Below, in pieces: positions 17,055 to 27,012 of a stretch of DNA of 64,000 bases. Positions within the stretch are counted from its first letter, which is position 1, and every line of letters starts with the position of its first letter. This stretch comes from Flammeovirgaceae bacterium SG7u.111 (GTDB taxonomy: Bacteria > Bacteroidota > Bacteroidia > Cytophagales > Flammeovirgaceae). Below the pieces are notes generated by a model. It did not search any database and was not told the DNA's origin. It saw only the letters and a program-made list of their open reading frames with translations. The translations under genes were made by a program, and so were the position numbers. The stretch lies in NCBI GenBank assembly GCA_034044135.1, contig CP139021.1, positions 3,053,635 through 3,117,634 of the forward strand, written 5' to 3'.

Positions 17055-17112
17055 GAAAAAAAGATCCCGATAGAGTAGGCAGCTTGAAACTCACTGGATC
17101 TTTTTTAGATAA
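17055..17112 (+). terminator. Possible attenuator/terminator hairpin
   Basis: AAAAAAGATCC pairs with GGATCTTTTTT across a ~32-nt loop, 55 bp before the next start codon. The T-rich second arm resembles an intrinsic terminator, but the AT-rich stem and long loop make the call weak. Confidence 0.35.
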
Positions 17113-17166
17113 AACAGTCTTACAGCGAAATTTTTTTTAAGAAAAAGGAGTCCTTAGAAATTCATT

Positions 17167-18360
17167 ATGCCAGCAACCGAATCACTTTCTATACAGCAAG
17201 CAAGAAAACTGGTGTTGCTTTCGCAAAGGCTACCGCCTGTTAAACAGAAAGGCAGCGCTAAAGAAGCAACCCTTGAAGCTATAGAGCACCTTGGCTACAT
17301 CCAAATAGATACTATTTCGGTTATTCAGCGAGCGCATCACCATACTTTATGGAGTAGAAATCCACGCTACAAGTCCTCGCAGCTCGAAGCTCTTTTGGCT
17401 GAGAAACACGTGTTCGAATACTGGTCGCATGCAGCGGCTTATTTGCCCATGAAGGATTACCGCTATAGCCTTCCTCGCAAAAATGCTCTTGCCAGCGGAA
17501 AGCAAAGTCATTGGTTCAAGAGGGATGAAGGCATGATGAAAAAGGTGCTTGATCGGATTAAAGAAGAAGGTCCTTTGATGGCCAAAGACTTTGAGCACAA
17601 GGGGAAAAAAATAAAAGAATGGGGTTCGAAACCTGCTAAGCAAGCATTGGAAACACTGTTCATGGAGGGCAAACTCATGATCCCTTATAGAGTAAATTTC
17701 CACAAGGTATATGAATTGACCGAACGCGTTTTGCCCACAGGCTTGGATACTTCCGAGCCAACACCCAAAGAACATACCCGCTTTCTGATCACTCGTTTTT
17801 TACAAGCCAACGGTATGGGGCAGGCAAGTGAAATAGCCTATCTGCTGAAAAATACGAAACCGCTTGTAAGCGAAACCTTGCAAGAGATGCATGAGAACGG
17901 CGAACTGGTGGAGGTAAATGCAGAGAGTAGCAACTACTTTGCCCTGCCTGCTACCCTAGAGCTGCTGAACAAACCCCTGAGCCGAACCAAACTCAACATC
18001 CTTTCCCCTTTCGACAACCTTCTTATCCAGCGCAAGCGCATGGCAGCATTCTTTGACTTTGATTATCAAATAGAATGCTACATGCCTGAACCTAAACGCA
18101 AATTCGGCTATTTTTCATTACCAATTTTGTGGGATGGAAAGCTCGTTGCCCGAATGGACTGCAAGGCTGATAGAAAAACCTCCATCTTTCACATCAACCA
18201 TCTTGCACTAGAACCCTCCCTCCGAAAAAAGGAACAATTTGCAGTGGCTTTCTCGAAAGAACTACCCTCTTTTGTGGAATTCAATGGGTGCAATAACCTT
18301 CTTTTGCACAAGACAAGCCCAGCAAGTTTTAAAAGCGAATTGGATTACAGAATATTTTGA
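17167..18360 (+). CDS. HTH_42 DNA glycosylase, YcaQ/AlkX-type
   Basis: A 397-residue member of the winged-helix HTH_42 family that unhooks DNA interstrand crosslinks and removes bulky alkylated purines. Landmarks: the N-terminal helical region QQARKLVLLSQ; the catalytic QxD motif in GYIQIDTISVIQRAHH (AlkZ-type enzymes have QxQ, YcaQ/AlkX have QxD); a FEYWSHAAAYLPM segment; C-terminal LSPFDNLLIQRKR and FGYFSLPILWDG. Full length for the family. It acts on cytoplasmic DNA. It is a single gene between the PL6 and chitinase genes with no obvious functional link to them. Confidence 0.88.
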   Translation: MPATESLSIQQARKLVLLSQRLPPVKQKGSAKEATLEAIEHLGYIQIDTISVIQRAHHHTLWSRNPRYKSSQLEALLAEKHVFEYWSHAAAYLPMKDYRYSLPRKNALASGKQSHWFKRDEGMMKKVLDRIKEEGPLMAKDFEHKGKKIKEWGSKPAKQALETLFMEGKLMIPYRVNFHKVYELTERVLPTGLDTSEPTPKEHTRFLITRFLQANGMGQASEIAYLLKNTKPLVSETLQEMHENGELVEVNAESSNYFALPATLELLNKPLSRTKLNILSPFDNLLIQRKRMAAFFDFDYQIECYMPEPKRKFGYFSLPILWDGKLVARMDCKADRKTSIFHINHLALEPSLRKKEQFAVAFSKELPSFVEFNGCNNLLLHKTSPASFKSELDYRIF

Positions 18361-18431
18361 AACCAATTGGAGAATATTTTATGATATTTGTGTGGTAACT
18401 TATTTCATAACCTAACTAAACAAAAATCAAA

Positions 18432-19649
18432 GTGGACTGGAAAAACTCAACTACATTCAAACTCTTACTTCTAATCTTCGCACTAAGTTGCTCACCACAA
18501 TCAAAGATACAAAATGAAGAAGTTTTAAAAACTGAATCCACATCCGGGCCAGTAATTATGGCCTATTATGTGCCAGAGCATAATTTCGAACCCAAAAAAA
18601 TACCTGTCGAAAAGCTTACTCATATCATCTATTCTTTCACCCATGTGATCGACGGAGAAATGAAATTCGGGAAGCCAGAAGTAGCGGGTCCAAAGCTGGA
18701 GGCTCTTGTCAATCAAAAAGAACGCAATCCAAACCTGAAAGTAATGATCGCTTGCGGTGGCTGGGGAGCAGATGGATTTTCGGATATGGCTCTTACTGAA
18801 GAGAACCGTGCAAAGTTTATAAAAAGCGCTTCAGAGTTTATAAAAAAGTATCAGCTAGATGGAGTGGATATTGACTGGGAATATCCGGGAATATCAGGAG
18901 CAGGTACCAAGGCACGAGAAGAAGATACTGGAAATTTTACTGCCTTGATGAAAGGCTTACGTGAGATGCTGGACACCTTTGATGCACCAAAAGTCCTGAC
19001 CTTCGCATCAGCCGGCTGGAAGCACTACTACGACCACATCGAAGTAAACGAGGTAATGAAATATGCTGACTACATCAATGTAATGACCTATGACCAAGTA
19101 TCTGGCGTATCTGATTATACGGGTCATCATGCGCCTTTAGGGGATGTGAGCAGTGAAAATATGCTAGGCACGCCGTTCCACGATCACCTAGATAGCTTGT
19201 ATCAAACTGGTGACAACCCTGATCCTCATCCACGTTCTGCACAGAAAATTGTAGATTTCCTGATCAATAAAGGGGTCAATGCCAAACAGATAGTAATTGG
19301 GGGAGCCTTCTACGGTAGGGTTTGGGAAGGCGTGCCACCAGAAAACAACGGACTGTACCAGCTTAGCGGAGGTATACACATTGGGTGGATGGCCTATCAT
19401 CAAATTAGAGATACGTATGAACAAGATAGTAGTTTTCAGCGCTTTTGGGACGATAATGCCCAAGCACCTTTTATGTATAATTCTACAGACAGTTTAATGC
19501 TCTCTTATGATGATACAGTATCAGTAGCACAAAAAACCAAATATGCCATGGCAAAAGGATTGGGTGGCATTATGTTTTGGGAATTAGGCAATGATACGAA
19601 AGAGGAAGGAAGCTTGCTTGACGCAATTTATAAAGCTGCACAAGATTAA
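18432..19649 (+). CDS. Glycoside hydrolase family 18 chitinase, lipoprotein
   Basis: A 405-residue GH18 enzyme with lipobox LIFALSC (Cys20). The TIM-barrel carries the SxGG-like MIACGGWG strand and the catalytic DGVDIDWE with Glu150 as proton donor, then MTYD and GGIMFWELG near the end, all typical of processive or endo-acting chitinases that use substrate-assisted catalysis. No carbohydrate-binding module is visible. It is predicted to act at the cell surface or periplasm. The start is GTG; no in-frame ATG precedes the signal sequence. Confidence 0.92.
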   Translation: MDWKNSTTFKLLLLIFALSCSPQSKIQNEEVLKTESTSGPVIMAYYVPEHNFEPKKIPVEKLTHIIYSFTHVIDGEMKFGKPEVAGPKLEALVNQKERNPNLKVMIACGGWGADGFSDMALTEENRAKFIKSASEFIKKYQLDGVDIDWEYPGISGAGTKAREEDTGNFTALMKGLREMLDTFDAPKVLTFASAGWKHYYDHIEVNEVMKYADYINVMTYDQVSGVSDYTGHHAPLGDVSSENMLGTPFHDHLDSLYQTGDNPDPHPRSAQKIVDFLINKGVNAKQIVIGGAFYGRVWEGVPPENNGLYQLSGGIHIGWMAYHQIRDTYEQDSSFQRFWDDNAQAPFMYNSTDSLMLSYDDTVSVAQKTKYAMAKGLGGIMFWELGNDTKEEGSLLDAIYKAAQD

Positions 19650-19678
19650 TATTAACCGTACGGTTTAAGAAACAAGCC

Positions 19679-21028
19679 TTACTCAAATCCAATTTTACCA
19701 GCCAGCGATGCATTTGCAGGAACGAAGCTAGCGTCAAGCCCCATAGCTTGACAGGCTTCGGCTGCTACACGCACCGAGTTGTTGGCACTGCGCTCATCGG
19801 GGTAGATATGCGCCATATTTGCCAAGTACAAGCCTTCAATTTCAGTCTTGTTGCTTGGTACTTTTCCTGAGAAATTCAAGTCGCAAACAGTAGCGGCAGT
19901 CTTTGTTTTAAACACATGGAGCTGCTTTATCTCACTTTCTTTAAAATCAGGATAAATCTTGCTCAGCGGCGCAACCATTATTTTGCCTATCTCTTCTACG
20001 CTCATCTGGGCAAGATCTTCTTCCATATCGAAGTAACGTGAAAGGTAAACCAAATGCTTGCCCTCGTAATTTTCAGGACTTATAAAGTTGGTATGCTCGA
20101 TGATCCCGCCAAAAGGGAAGCCCTCGTCCGAGACATTGAGCCAGTAAATAGGGCTGAGCGATCTATCCAGCTCGAGGATGGTACAAACCGCCCCAAAGTA
20201 TTTTATTTCTTCTAGCTGCGCCTTTAGTTTTGATGCAGCCCCTAGCAATGGACTTAGGTAAATCGTGGGAATGGTCATTACAAATTCACCGCCCTCTATT
20301 TTACCTTTAGGAGTTTCTATTCCTTTTAATTTCTTGCCTTCTATTAACAATTCTGTAACGGGTGCTTCGCCCACCAGTTCCACTCCCATTTCCACCAACT
20401 TCTCTAGCAAAGCATCGAGCAAGGTTTTCAAACTGCCTTTTAGGTAGCCTAACTTCTCATCTCCCTTCTTGCGGGAGTTCATGCGCTGGCGCAAACGGCC
20501 GATCATCCATGCCAAAGGTACTTTTTCTGCATGAGGTCCAAATTTGATGTCGAGCAAAGGTTTCCACAGCGAATTAGTTGTCCCCTTTCCTGCCCATTTG
20601 TATAGCCAATCCATTGAAGATACTCCTTCGAACTTTTCCCATTGGGCAACCTTACCTAAGTACAAGCTGGTAAGCCCAAAGCGAATTTTATCAATGAAGC
20701 TAATGGGGGAAAACTTTAGAAGATCGAAAGGAGAATTGAAATCGAAGATTTTCCCATTGCGGAAAACGCCCATAGTAGTTTCATGAAACTCCAACTGATC
20801 AGATATACCTAATTCCTTGATAAGCCAGTTCAGCTCCGCATCGTGGGTAAAAAAGTGGTGGTAATAATATTCCAGGTGGTTGCCCCCAATGTAAAAAGTA
20901 TTGAGCAAGCCTCCAAAGTTTTTACTGGCTTCCACTACCCGCACCGATTTCCCATTTTTAGCAGCTATGTAGGCAATAGCCAAGCCTGTGATGCCTCCAC
21001 CAACTACCGTTATATCTTTCTTTTCCAA
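19679..21028 (-). CDS. FAD/NAD(P)-dependent amine-oxidase-type oxidoreductase
   Basis: A 449-residue flavoprotein. The dinucleotide-binding GGGITGLAIAY motif begins at residue ~10, followed by the acidic VVEASKNFGGLL loop typical of protoporphyrinogen oxidase, phytoene desaturase and UDP-galactopyranose mutase relatives. The middle region has HHFFTHD and LKGSLKTLLDALLEKL (the second FAD-contact element), and the C-terminus has GLYLANMAHIYPDERSANNS closing the FAD domain. Homologues of this length often lie in sugar or lipid biosynthesis loci; substrate unknown. Divergent from the cupin gene and convergent with the chitinase gene. Confidence 0.8.
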   Translation of the reverse strand: MEKKDITVVGGGITGLAIAYIAAKNGKSVRVVEASKNFGGLLNTFYIGGNHLEYYYHHFFTHDAELNWLIKELGISDQLEFHETTMGVFRNGKIFDFNSPFDLLKFSPISFIDKIRFGLTSLYLGKVAQWEKFEGVSSMDWLYKWAGKGTTNSLWKPLLDIKFGPHAEKVPLAWMIGRLRQRMNSRKKGDEKLGYLKGSLKTLLDALLEKLVEMGVELVGEAPVTELLIEGKKLKGIETPKGKIEGGEFVMTIPTIYLSPLLGAASKLKAQLEEIKYFGAVCTILELDRSLSPIYWLNVSDEGFPFGGIIEHTNFISPENYEGKHLVYLSRYFDMEEDLAQMSVEEIGKIMVAPLSKIYPDFKESEIKQLHVFKTKTAATVCDLNFSGKVPSNKTEIEGLYLANMAHIYPDERSANNSVRVAAEACQAMGLDASFVPANASLAGKIGFE

Positions 21029-21177
21029 TTTGATTTGCTGTGTTTATTCCAACTGCAAAACTATGTTTTTATACTTAAACAAAAAGGACTTGGGGACAAG
21101 AGCTCAAATCACTTAGATGCTCTTTGATAAATTACAATTGAAAGCTATCTTGCTCCCAAACAAGCGACTTAAGCAAT

Positions 21178-21537
21178 ATGAACGTAAAAGATGAATTTTC
21201 GAAAGTAGAGAAATACTTTTCCCCTCGCATAGTAGAGGAAGTCAATGATCAGTACGTCAAAATTGCGAAGATCAAAGGAGAGGACATCCCTTGGCACAAC
21301 CACGAAAATGAAGATGAGCTATTCTACATTGTAGAAGGGGCACTTTTGATGGAAATAGAAAACAAACCTGACACGGTGATGGAAAAAGGGGATTTGATTG
21401 TAGTTCCTAAAGGGGTAAACCACCGAGTTTCTTCCGATGAGGAATGCTTCGTCATGCTTATCGAGTCCAAAACCACGGAACATACGGGGAAAGTCACCTC
21501 CACTATTACTAAGTCGATTGATGAACAGAAGTATTGA
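21178..21537 (+). CDS. Small cupin-domain protein
   Basis: A 119-residue single-domain cupin. Motif 1 is WHNHENEDELFYIVEG with two His and a Glu, and motif 2 is GDLIVVPKGVNHRV with the third His, so the usual metal-binding set is complete. Soluble, no signal peptide. Members of this size include mannose-6-phosphate isomerase-like and other sugar or small-molecule binding enzymes; the specific reaction cannot be told. 68 bp separate it from msrA on the same strand, so the two could be cotranscribed. Confidence 0.85.
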   Translation: MNVKDEFSKVEKYFSPRIVEEVNDQYVKIAKIKGEDIPWHNHENEDELFYIVEGALLMEIENKPDTVMEKGDLIVVPKGVNHRVSSDEECFVMLIESKTTEHTGKVTSTITKSIDEQKY

Positions 21538-21605
21538 AAAGTAGGATAGGTTGAAACAATCTTCGCTATGCCCTGTTTGATAGATGTTCAAAATCTTTAT
21601 GTACT

Positions 21606-22262
21606 ATGAAAACCATTGCTTTTATTCTTCCCTTCATTTTTGCTATCACTACCAGCTGTAGTAGCCAGAGTTCCAAAGTGGCTAATCAAAAGACCTTGGA
21701 TAACCTGCCCACAGATCCAAAACTTGAAAAAGCCTACTTTGCCTCGGGCTGTTTTTGGTGTGTAGAAGCCGTTTATGAAAGCGTAAAAGGAGTTGAAGAA
21801 TCTATCTCTGGCTATGCTGGCGGGCAGACAAAGAACCCTTCGTATGAAGATTCCAATACGGGGGAGACGGGTCATGCCGAAGCGGTAGCCATCTATTACG
21901 ATCCTGAGATCGTAAGTTTTAGTACGCTGGTAGATGTGTATTTTGGTTCTCAAAACATCACCCAAAAAAATGGACAAGGGCCTGACATAGGCTCCCAATA
22001 CCGTTCAATTATTTTTTACCAGAATGAGGAAGAAAAACAAATTATTGAAAAAAAGGTAGCCGAGCTCAACAAGCAACTAGCACCTGAAAAAGTAGCTGCA
22101 GAAGTGAAGAAGTTTGAGAAATTTTGGGTGGGTGAAGATTACCACCAAAACTACGAACGGCTACACCCAAATCAGGGGTATATCCAAGCCGTATCAATCC
22201 CTCGCTTAAAGCGATTCCAAGAGAAATTCCCTGAATTGATCAAGAAAGAAGCGCATCATTAG
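21606..22262 (+). CDS. msrA: Peptide-methionine (S)-S-oxide reductase, lipoprotein form
   Basis: A 218-residue MsrA with a lipoprotein signal (IFAITTSCSS, Cys18). The catalytic GCFWC is at residues 48-52 with Cys49 as the sulfenic acid-forming residue. Other family blocks are SGYAGG, TGETGHAEAV, DIGSQYRS and EDYHQNY. It repairs the S-epimer of methionine sulfoxide in envelope proteins. The stereocomplementary msrB lies at 27464-27910 and lacks an export signal, so the two act in different compartments or on different substrates. Confidence 0.95.
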   Translation: MKTIAFILPFIFAITTSCSSQSSKVANQKTLDNLPTDPKLEKAYFASGCFWCVEAVYESVKGVEESISGYAGGQTKNPSYEDSNTGETGHAEAVAIYYDPEIVSFSTLVDVYFGSQNITQKNGQGPDIGSQYRSIIFYQNEEEKQIIEKKVAELNKQLAPEKVAAEVKKFEKFWVGEDYHQNYERLHPNQGYIQAVSIPRLKRFQEKFPELIKKEAHH

Positions 22263-22691
22263 GAAAAGGTTAGGAATTTATATGAATTAACAATCGAACT
22301 TGGGGTCAAAAATGGTTTCTCAAAAAAAAAGAAAGCTGACACGAGCGTCCGCTTGAATTGTTACTATAGTTCATCCAACCTTCTAGCTTCTAACCGCTTA
22401 CATTACCTTTAGCCCTCTCCATCAAAAAGACATGCGAAAAAAGCTTTCAGCCTTTGGTCTGTATAGCGGCACACGTTATTTTGGATCTTTATGAACCTAC
22501 TTGATAATAGTAATAGAAAAGCTTAAGGAGATTAGAGGATAGAAAAAAAATAAAACTTCAAAAGCCTATTTTTCTCTAACCTCTCTTAAACTAGATTTTC
22601 TAAGGTGTCAAGTAAGATCATAAAATCTGTTTTTACACTAAAAGCTTTTCGGTAACACCTATTTCTTTTCCTATCCATCTAAACAACTAGA
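22263..22691. other. Spacer without recognised features
   Basis: 429 bp between msrA and the oxidoreductase gene. No ORF, strong hairpin or repeat copy is supported; the region is AT-rich and presumably carries the downstream promoter. Confidence 0.4.
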
Positions 22692-23645
22692 ATGAAAGCA
22701 TTTACAAAACACACATATGGAGGGCCTGAAGTCCTTCATTTGGAAGAAGTAGATAAGCCTACTGTAAAAGATGACCACATTTTAGTTAGAGTAGAAGCTA
22801 ACTCCGCCAATCCTGCGGACTGGCATACCCTCAGGGGTAAGCCCATGTTGGCACGGCTTGCTTTCGGCTTGCTCAAGCCCAAAGACCCAATTTTGGGAGC
22901 TGACTTTGCTGGAATAGTAGAAGAAACAGGCAACAAGGTAACAAGCTTTACCGTGGGAGATCGGGTGTTTGGTGAATACCTAAAAGGGGGGGCTTTTGCC
23001 CAATATGTATCTGCCCCAGCAGCAGTCAGTGCGAAGATGCCCAAAAACGCAAGCTTTGCCGAAATGGCAAGTGTACCCATTGCCGGAACAACTGCATTAC
23101 AAGGGCTTATCACGCATGGAAAGCTCAAAGAAAGGGAATCAGTTCTCATCAATGGTTCTTCGGGAGGTGTCGGTCATTTTGCCGTGCAGATAGCCAAAGC
23201 CTATGGTGCTCAGGTTACTGCCGTATGCTCTAGCAAAAACAGGGAGTTTGTAAAAAGCTTAGGAGCTGACCATGTACTAGCCTATGACGAAGAAGATATT
23301 CACCAGCATGCTGGGAAATATAATCTTATATTGGACAACCACGGAAACCTCACGCTGGCTGATTATAAACGAATGGGTGACCGAGGGGTTACCGTTGGTT
23401 TCACCACTATGGGACACATGTTTTCTCTGCTTTCAAAGGCTGCCCTCAGTAAATTTGACCTTGCCCAATTTACAGCTGCCGCCAATACCAAAGACCTTGA
23501 TACATTAGCTTCATTGATTCAGCAGAAGAAGGTTCAGGTGCATATAGAAAAGACCTATCCCCATAGCAGTATTCCCGAAGCCATAGGCTATATAGAAGCC
23601 ATGCGTACCAAAGGCAAAGTAGCCATGGTGTGGGAGAATAATTAG
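22692..23645 (+). CDS. NAD(P)-dependent MDR oxidoreductase (quinone oxidoreductase-like)
   Basis: A 317-residue medium-chain dehydrogenase/reductase. The GroES-like N-terminal domain has NPADWHTLRG and GADFAGIVEETG; the Rossmann domain has NGSSGGVGHFAVQIAKAYGA and the following VCSSKN, which favours NADPH. The zinc-ligand cysteines of alcohol dehydrogenases are absent, so it is of the zinc-independent quinone/enone reductase type. The substrate is not predictable. Isolated gene with ATG start. Confidence 0.85.
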   Translation: MKAFTKHTYGGPEVLHLEEVDKPTVKDDHILVRVEANSANPADWHTLRGKPMLARLAFGLLKPKDPILGADFAGIVEETGNKVTSFTVGDRVFGEYLKGGAFAQYVSAPAAVSAKMPKNASFAEMASVPIAGTTALQGLITHGKLKERESVLINGSSGGVGHFAVQIAKAYGAQVTAVCSSKNREFVKSLGADHVLAYDEEDIHQHAGKYNLILDNHGNLTLADYKRMGDRGVTVGFTTMGHMFSLLSKAALSKFDLAQFTAAANTKDLDTLASLIQQKKVQVHIEKTYPHSSIPEAIGYIEAMRTKGKVAMVWENN

Positions 23646-23829
23646 GGAGTATAATCAGTGATGAACCCTGTAATAGTATAGATCTCTATTTCTTAAACTC
23701 AAAGAATATTGCTTAAAAGAGCTGTTTTAGTTGAATATAAAGCTTACCGTTCCAGCCATTTTACGAACGGTGTATTTTCCTCATAGAAAATGACTAAATT
23801 CGATCCTTGGAATCAATAGGTAACCTAAT

Positions 23830-26800
23830 TTGAAAGAAGACTTCAGTTTAAAGCGGATTTTGCTGTATGTTTTTTTGGTTTCCACGGTAATGGGAGTAGC
23901 ACTTTTCTCTTTTGCCTACAAATACAAAAACCAGATAGCAGGAAAAATCATTGAAGAGTTTGGGGAAAATACGGGCTTGGCTATCAAGCTTGGGAGGTCT
24001 TCTATATCCGTTTTCAAAACGTATCCTAACGTTACGCTGGAGCTAAGCAATATTTTGGTAAAAAGCCGCACCCATGGCGATACGCTTGCCAATCTTGATA
24101 AAATCATCCTTTCTTTCGATTACGAAGACATAAAAGCGGGCAACTATGATGTGAAATATGTATTGGTTGATGGAGGGTATGCGCGCCTGCTAAGGAGAGA
24201 TGATGGCACGGCCAACTATAGGGTAAATGTGAGAAAAAACTTAAAAGATACGACCAGCCTCAACCTCAACCTACAAGAGATTTCGATCAAGAATACGGCT
24301 GTTGTTTATACCAACAAATTGAACAATACGAATTATGAGGGCTTGGCTAGGGATATTCGAATGAAGCTTGGCTACAACAAAGAAATAATGAGCCTTGATA
24401 TTGATGGAAATGTGTTTTTGCACGAGGCTACGTTGGACAGCAATACGTTTTTGAGGGATAAATCGGTTACGCTCAATGGAAAGCTCACCTACGATATTTT
24501 ATTGAACGAGTTGGCAATCAACCCTTCGCAAGTGAAGTTGGAAGGGACGAGCATGGAAATGGAGGGCTTTTTGGATTTTGCCAATGATAAAAACCTTGAC
24601 CTAGATATCAGGAGCGAGGAAACCGTGTTCAAAAACTTGCTTGCTCTTGCACCTTCTGATAATAGCAGCCAATTGGGTAATTATAGTGCAAAAGGGATGG
24701 TATTTGTGAATGCTAAGCTAAAAGGCAAAATTTCCAAAGGGAAAAATCCTAATGTGACTATTGATTTTGGCTGCGTAAATACCACCATCCGCAGGATAGA
24801 CAAAAATGTGTCTATGGACTCGTTGAACCTGATCGGCCATTATAGCAATGGCTCGGAGCAGAGTTTGGCTACTTCAGAATTGACCATAACAGGGATGAAT
24901 TTCAGGATGGGCAATCAGTTGGTCGATGGTTTTTTTAAAATGAAAAATTTTGATGAGCCTTCTTTTGAAACCAAGCTTAAAGGTGAGGTGGATGTGGAAC
25001 GCCTGCTTTCGTTTGCCGCCCCAGCCAAGATACACAGGGCAAGCGGTTCGGTTGTATTAGATGTAGACATCAGGGGGGAAATTCGAGATATAGCCAAAGC
25101 TAAAGATCAAAAAAATGGATTTTATGCCAAAGGGTTTATACGCTTCAAAGGTGTTGATTTGGGTCTAAAATCATATAAACCAGTATTGGAAAACCTGAGG
25201 GGCACAACTTATTTCAAAAATGATTGGGTCAATTTTTCCTCGCTTAAAGCTAAAGTAGGCGAGAGTGAGTTGGTTTTTTCTGGAAAATTAAAACAAAAAA
25301 ACAGAGGTGGTTTGTTTAGTGGGAATTCCACTTTTGAAGGTCGTTTGGTATCCAAAGAGTTACATGTTTCTGAGCTAATGGGCACGGATGGCGAAATGGC
25401 GAAAAAAGCACTTTGGGATGTTGATTGTGATTTTAAGTGGGATATTTTCCCAACTAACCCGATGGTTCTTCATTTGGTTGATTCTGGAGCTATTCACCTT
25501 AAGCAACTTGCTTTTAGAACTGCTAAGGCAAAGCCTAAAATGCAAGGAACAGGGGTAGGTATAGAGATAGGAAATGGAGATATGAACATGCCATCTATCG
25601 TGCTGAGTGGCGGGGAAAGCAGCCTGAACGGAGCTGTTTCCATAAAGCGATTTGCAAGCTGGTGGAAAAGGAGTTCTCAGCGGTGTAGGGTCGATTTTAA
25701 TATCACTACGAATAGCCTCCAAGTAAATGACTTTACCAAGGTTGAAAACAGGGTTAAGATCGATAACCTCCGAATGAGAGGCTATATTTTTGCCCGCTTG
25801 CAGGATCTTCGCTCACTTGAAACGATCCCTTATACTAAGCTCCAAATCCAGAACTGTGAGTTTGATTTGAGGCAATGGGAGCAAAAACTAGAATCGGTGA
25901 GGGCTGATTTTCGTGTATCAGGTAGAGGAGTTGTTTTTAGGGAGGTTTCTGGTGTATTTGGACAGCAGCGTTTTTTCATAAAAGGAGGAATGGAAAATTA
26001 TGAAGCGCTCTTGAAGAATACCAAAGAGCCGGCGCAAGTGACTGTTTTTTATAAAAGCCCAAAACTGAATGTAACGAAGCTTATCAATAATATCAGTGAT
26101 AGTAAATTGTCCAAATTATCTCCTTCTCTGAAGAACAAATTGGATATTCGCCACTTGAATGTGCAGGTGGCTGAGTTGGCCTATGAACAGATAGAACTAA
26201 ATGATTTTTTTGCAAAAGGAAGTTTTCAATCTCTTCAAAATCTTGTGATAGATTCATCTTATGCAAAGGCTGGAGATGGTTATATGCAACTCAAGGGGAA
26301 TTATTCCTTGGCTGATAGCATACTCAATACGGAGATGGAAGCCAAAGGGGTGGAGGTAAGCAAGTTTTTTCAAGTATTCAAAAAGATGGGAAAAGGATTG
26401 GTGTTAGAAAAGAATGTCAAGGGAAAAGGTGACTTTTCCATCATAGCAAAGGCAAAGGTTGCTGAACCTTCTTCCATCGATTTTCAACAAACTTCGGCAA
26501 ATGTAAAAGCGGTTGTGGTAAATGGGGAAATCAATCAGTATTTGCCACTGAGAGTACTGGGAGATTACTTTGAAAACTCAAAGATCAAAACGTTGCGTTT
26601 CGATTCACTTTACAATGAGATTGAAGTGAAAAGTGATTCATTGATCATGCGCTCTTTGCAACTAAAAACTGCTAACGGGGATGTGTTTGTATCCGGAAAT
26701 CAAGTGAGCAAAAGAGAGTTGGATTATAAGGTGACGATTGATGCTCGTATTTTAGATAAAATACCTTATGAATTGGCATCGGAACTGCCTCAGGAATACC

Positions 26801-27012
26801 GAAGCCTATTGGTGAGACGATCTAAAAACGACCCTTTCAACTATTTCAAGAAAGATTCAAGAGCCATGTTGTCTATACGATTGCTAGGTACGCCTCAGCT
26901 ATACGAAGTGTCTTTTATGCCAGATTTTAACCTACCCGAAAGTGAGATATCCCTCACAAAAGGACAAATTGTGCAAGGCGATTCCCTAAAACGAGTTTCC
27001 ATGAATCGCTAG
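23830..27012 (+). CDS. AsmA-family envelope protein
   Basis: A 1060-residue protein with one N-terminal transmembrane segment (LLYVFLVSTVMGVALFSF) followed by a very long beta-strand-rich periplasmic region. It shows the N-terminal AsmA pattern (FGENTGLAIKLGRSSISVFKTYPNVTLELSNI) and a C-terminal AsmA_2-type region with alternating hydrophobic strands. AsmA-like proteins are repeating beta-groove proteins implicated in phospholipid transport between membranes. The start appears to be TTG, since no in-frame ATG precedes the membrane segment. Its stop overlaps the stop of the convergent GNAT gene. Confidence 0.82.
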   Translation: MKEDFSLKRILLYVFLVSTVMGVALFSFAYKYKNQIAGKIIEEFGENTGLAIKLGRSSISVFKTYPNVTLELSNILVKSRTHGDTLANLDKIILSFDYEDIKAGNYDVKYVLVDGGYARLLRRDDGTANYRVNVRKNLKDTTSLNLNLQEISIKNTAVVYTNKLNNTNYEGLARDIRMKLGYNKEIMSLDIDGNVFLHEATLDSNTFLRDKSVTLNGKLTYDILLNELAINPSQVKLEGTSMEMEGFLDFANDKNLDLDIRSEETVFKNLLALAPSDNSSQLGNYSAKGMVFVNAKLKGKISKGKNPNVTIDFGCVNTTIRRIDKNVSMDSLNLIGHYSNGSEQSLATSELTITGMNFRMGNQLVDGFFKMKNFDEPSFETKLKGEVDVERLLSFAAPAKIHRASGSVVLDVDIRGEIRDIAKAKDQKNGFYAKGFIRFKGVDLGLKSYKPVLENLRGTTYFKNDWVNFSSLKAKVGESELVFSGKLKQKNRGGLFSGNSTFEGRLVSKELHVSELMGTDGEMAKKALWDVDCDFKWDIFPTNPMVLHLVDSGAIHLKQLAFRTAKAKPKMQGTGVGIEIGNGDMNMPSIVLSGGESSLNGAVSIKRFASWWKRSSQRCRVDFNITTNSLQVNDFTKVENRVKIDNLRMRGYIFARLQDLRSLETIPYTKLQIQNCEFDLRQWEQKLESVRADFRVSGRGVVFREVSGVFGQQRFFIKGGMENYEALLKNTKEPAQVTVFYKSPKLNVTKLINNISDSKLSKLSPSLKNKLDIRHLNVQVAELAYEQIELNDFFAKGSFQSLQNLVIDSSYAKAGDGYMQLKGNYSLADSILNTEMEAKGVEVSKFFQVFKKMGKGLVLEKNVKGKGDFSIIAKAKVAEPSSIDFQQTSANVKAVVVNGEINQYLPLRVLGDYFENSKIKTLRFDSLYNEIEVKSDSLIMRSLQLKTANGDVFVSGNQVSKRELDYKVTIDARILDKIPYELASELPQEYRSLLVRRSKNDPFNYFKKDSRAMLSIRLLGTPQLYEVSFMPDFNLPESEISLTKGQIVQGDSLKRVSMNR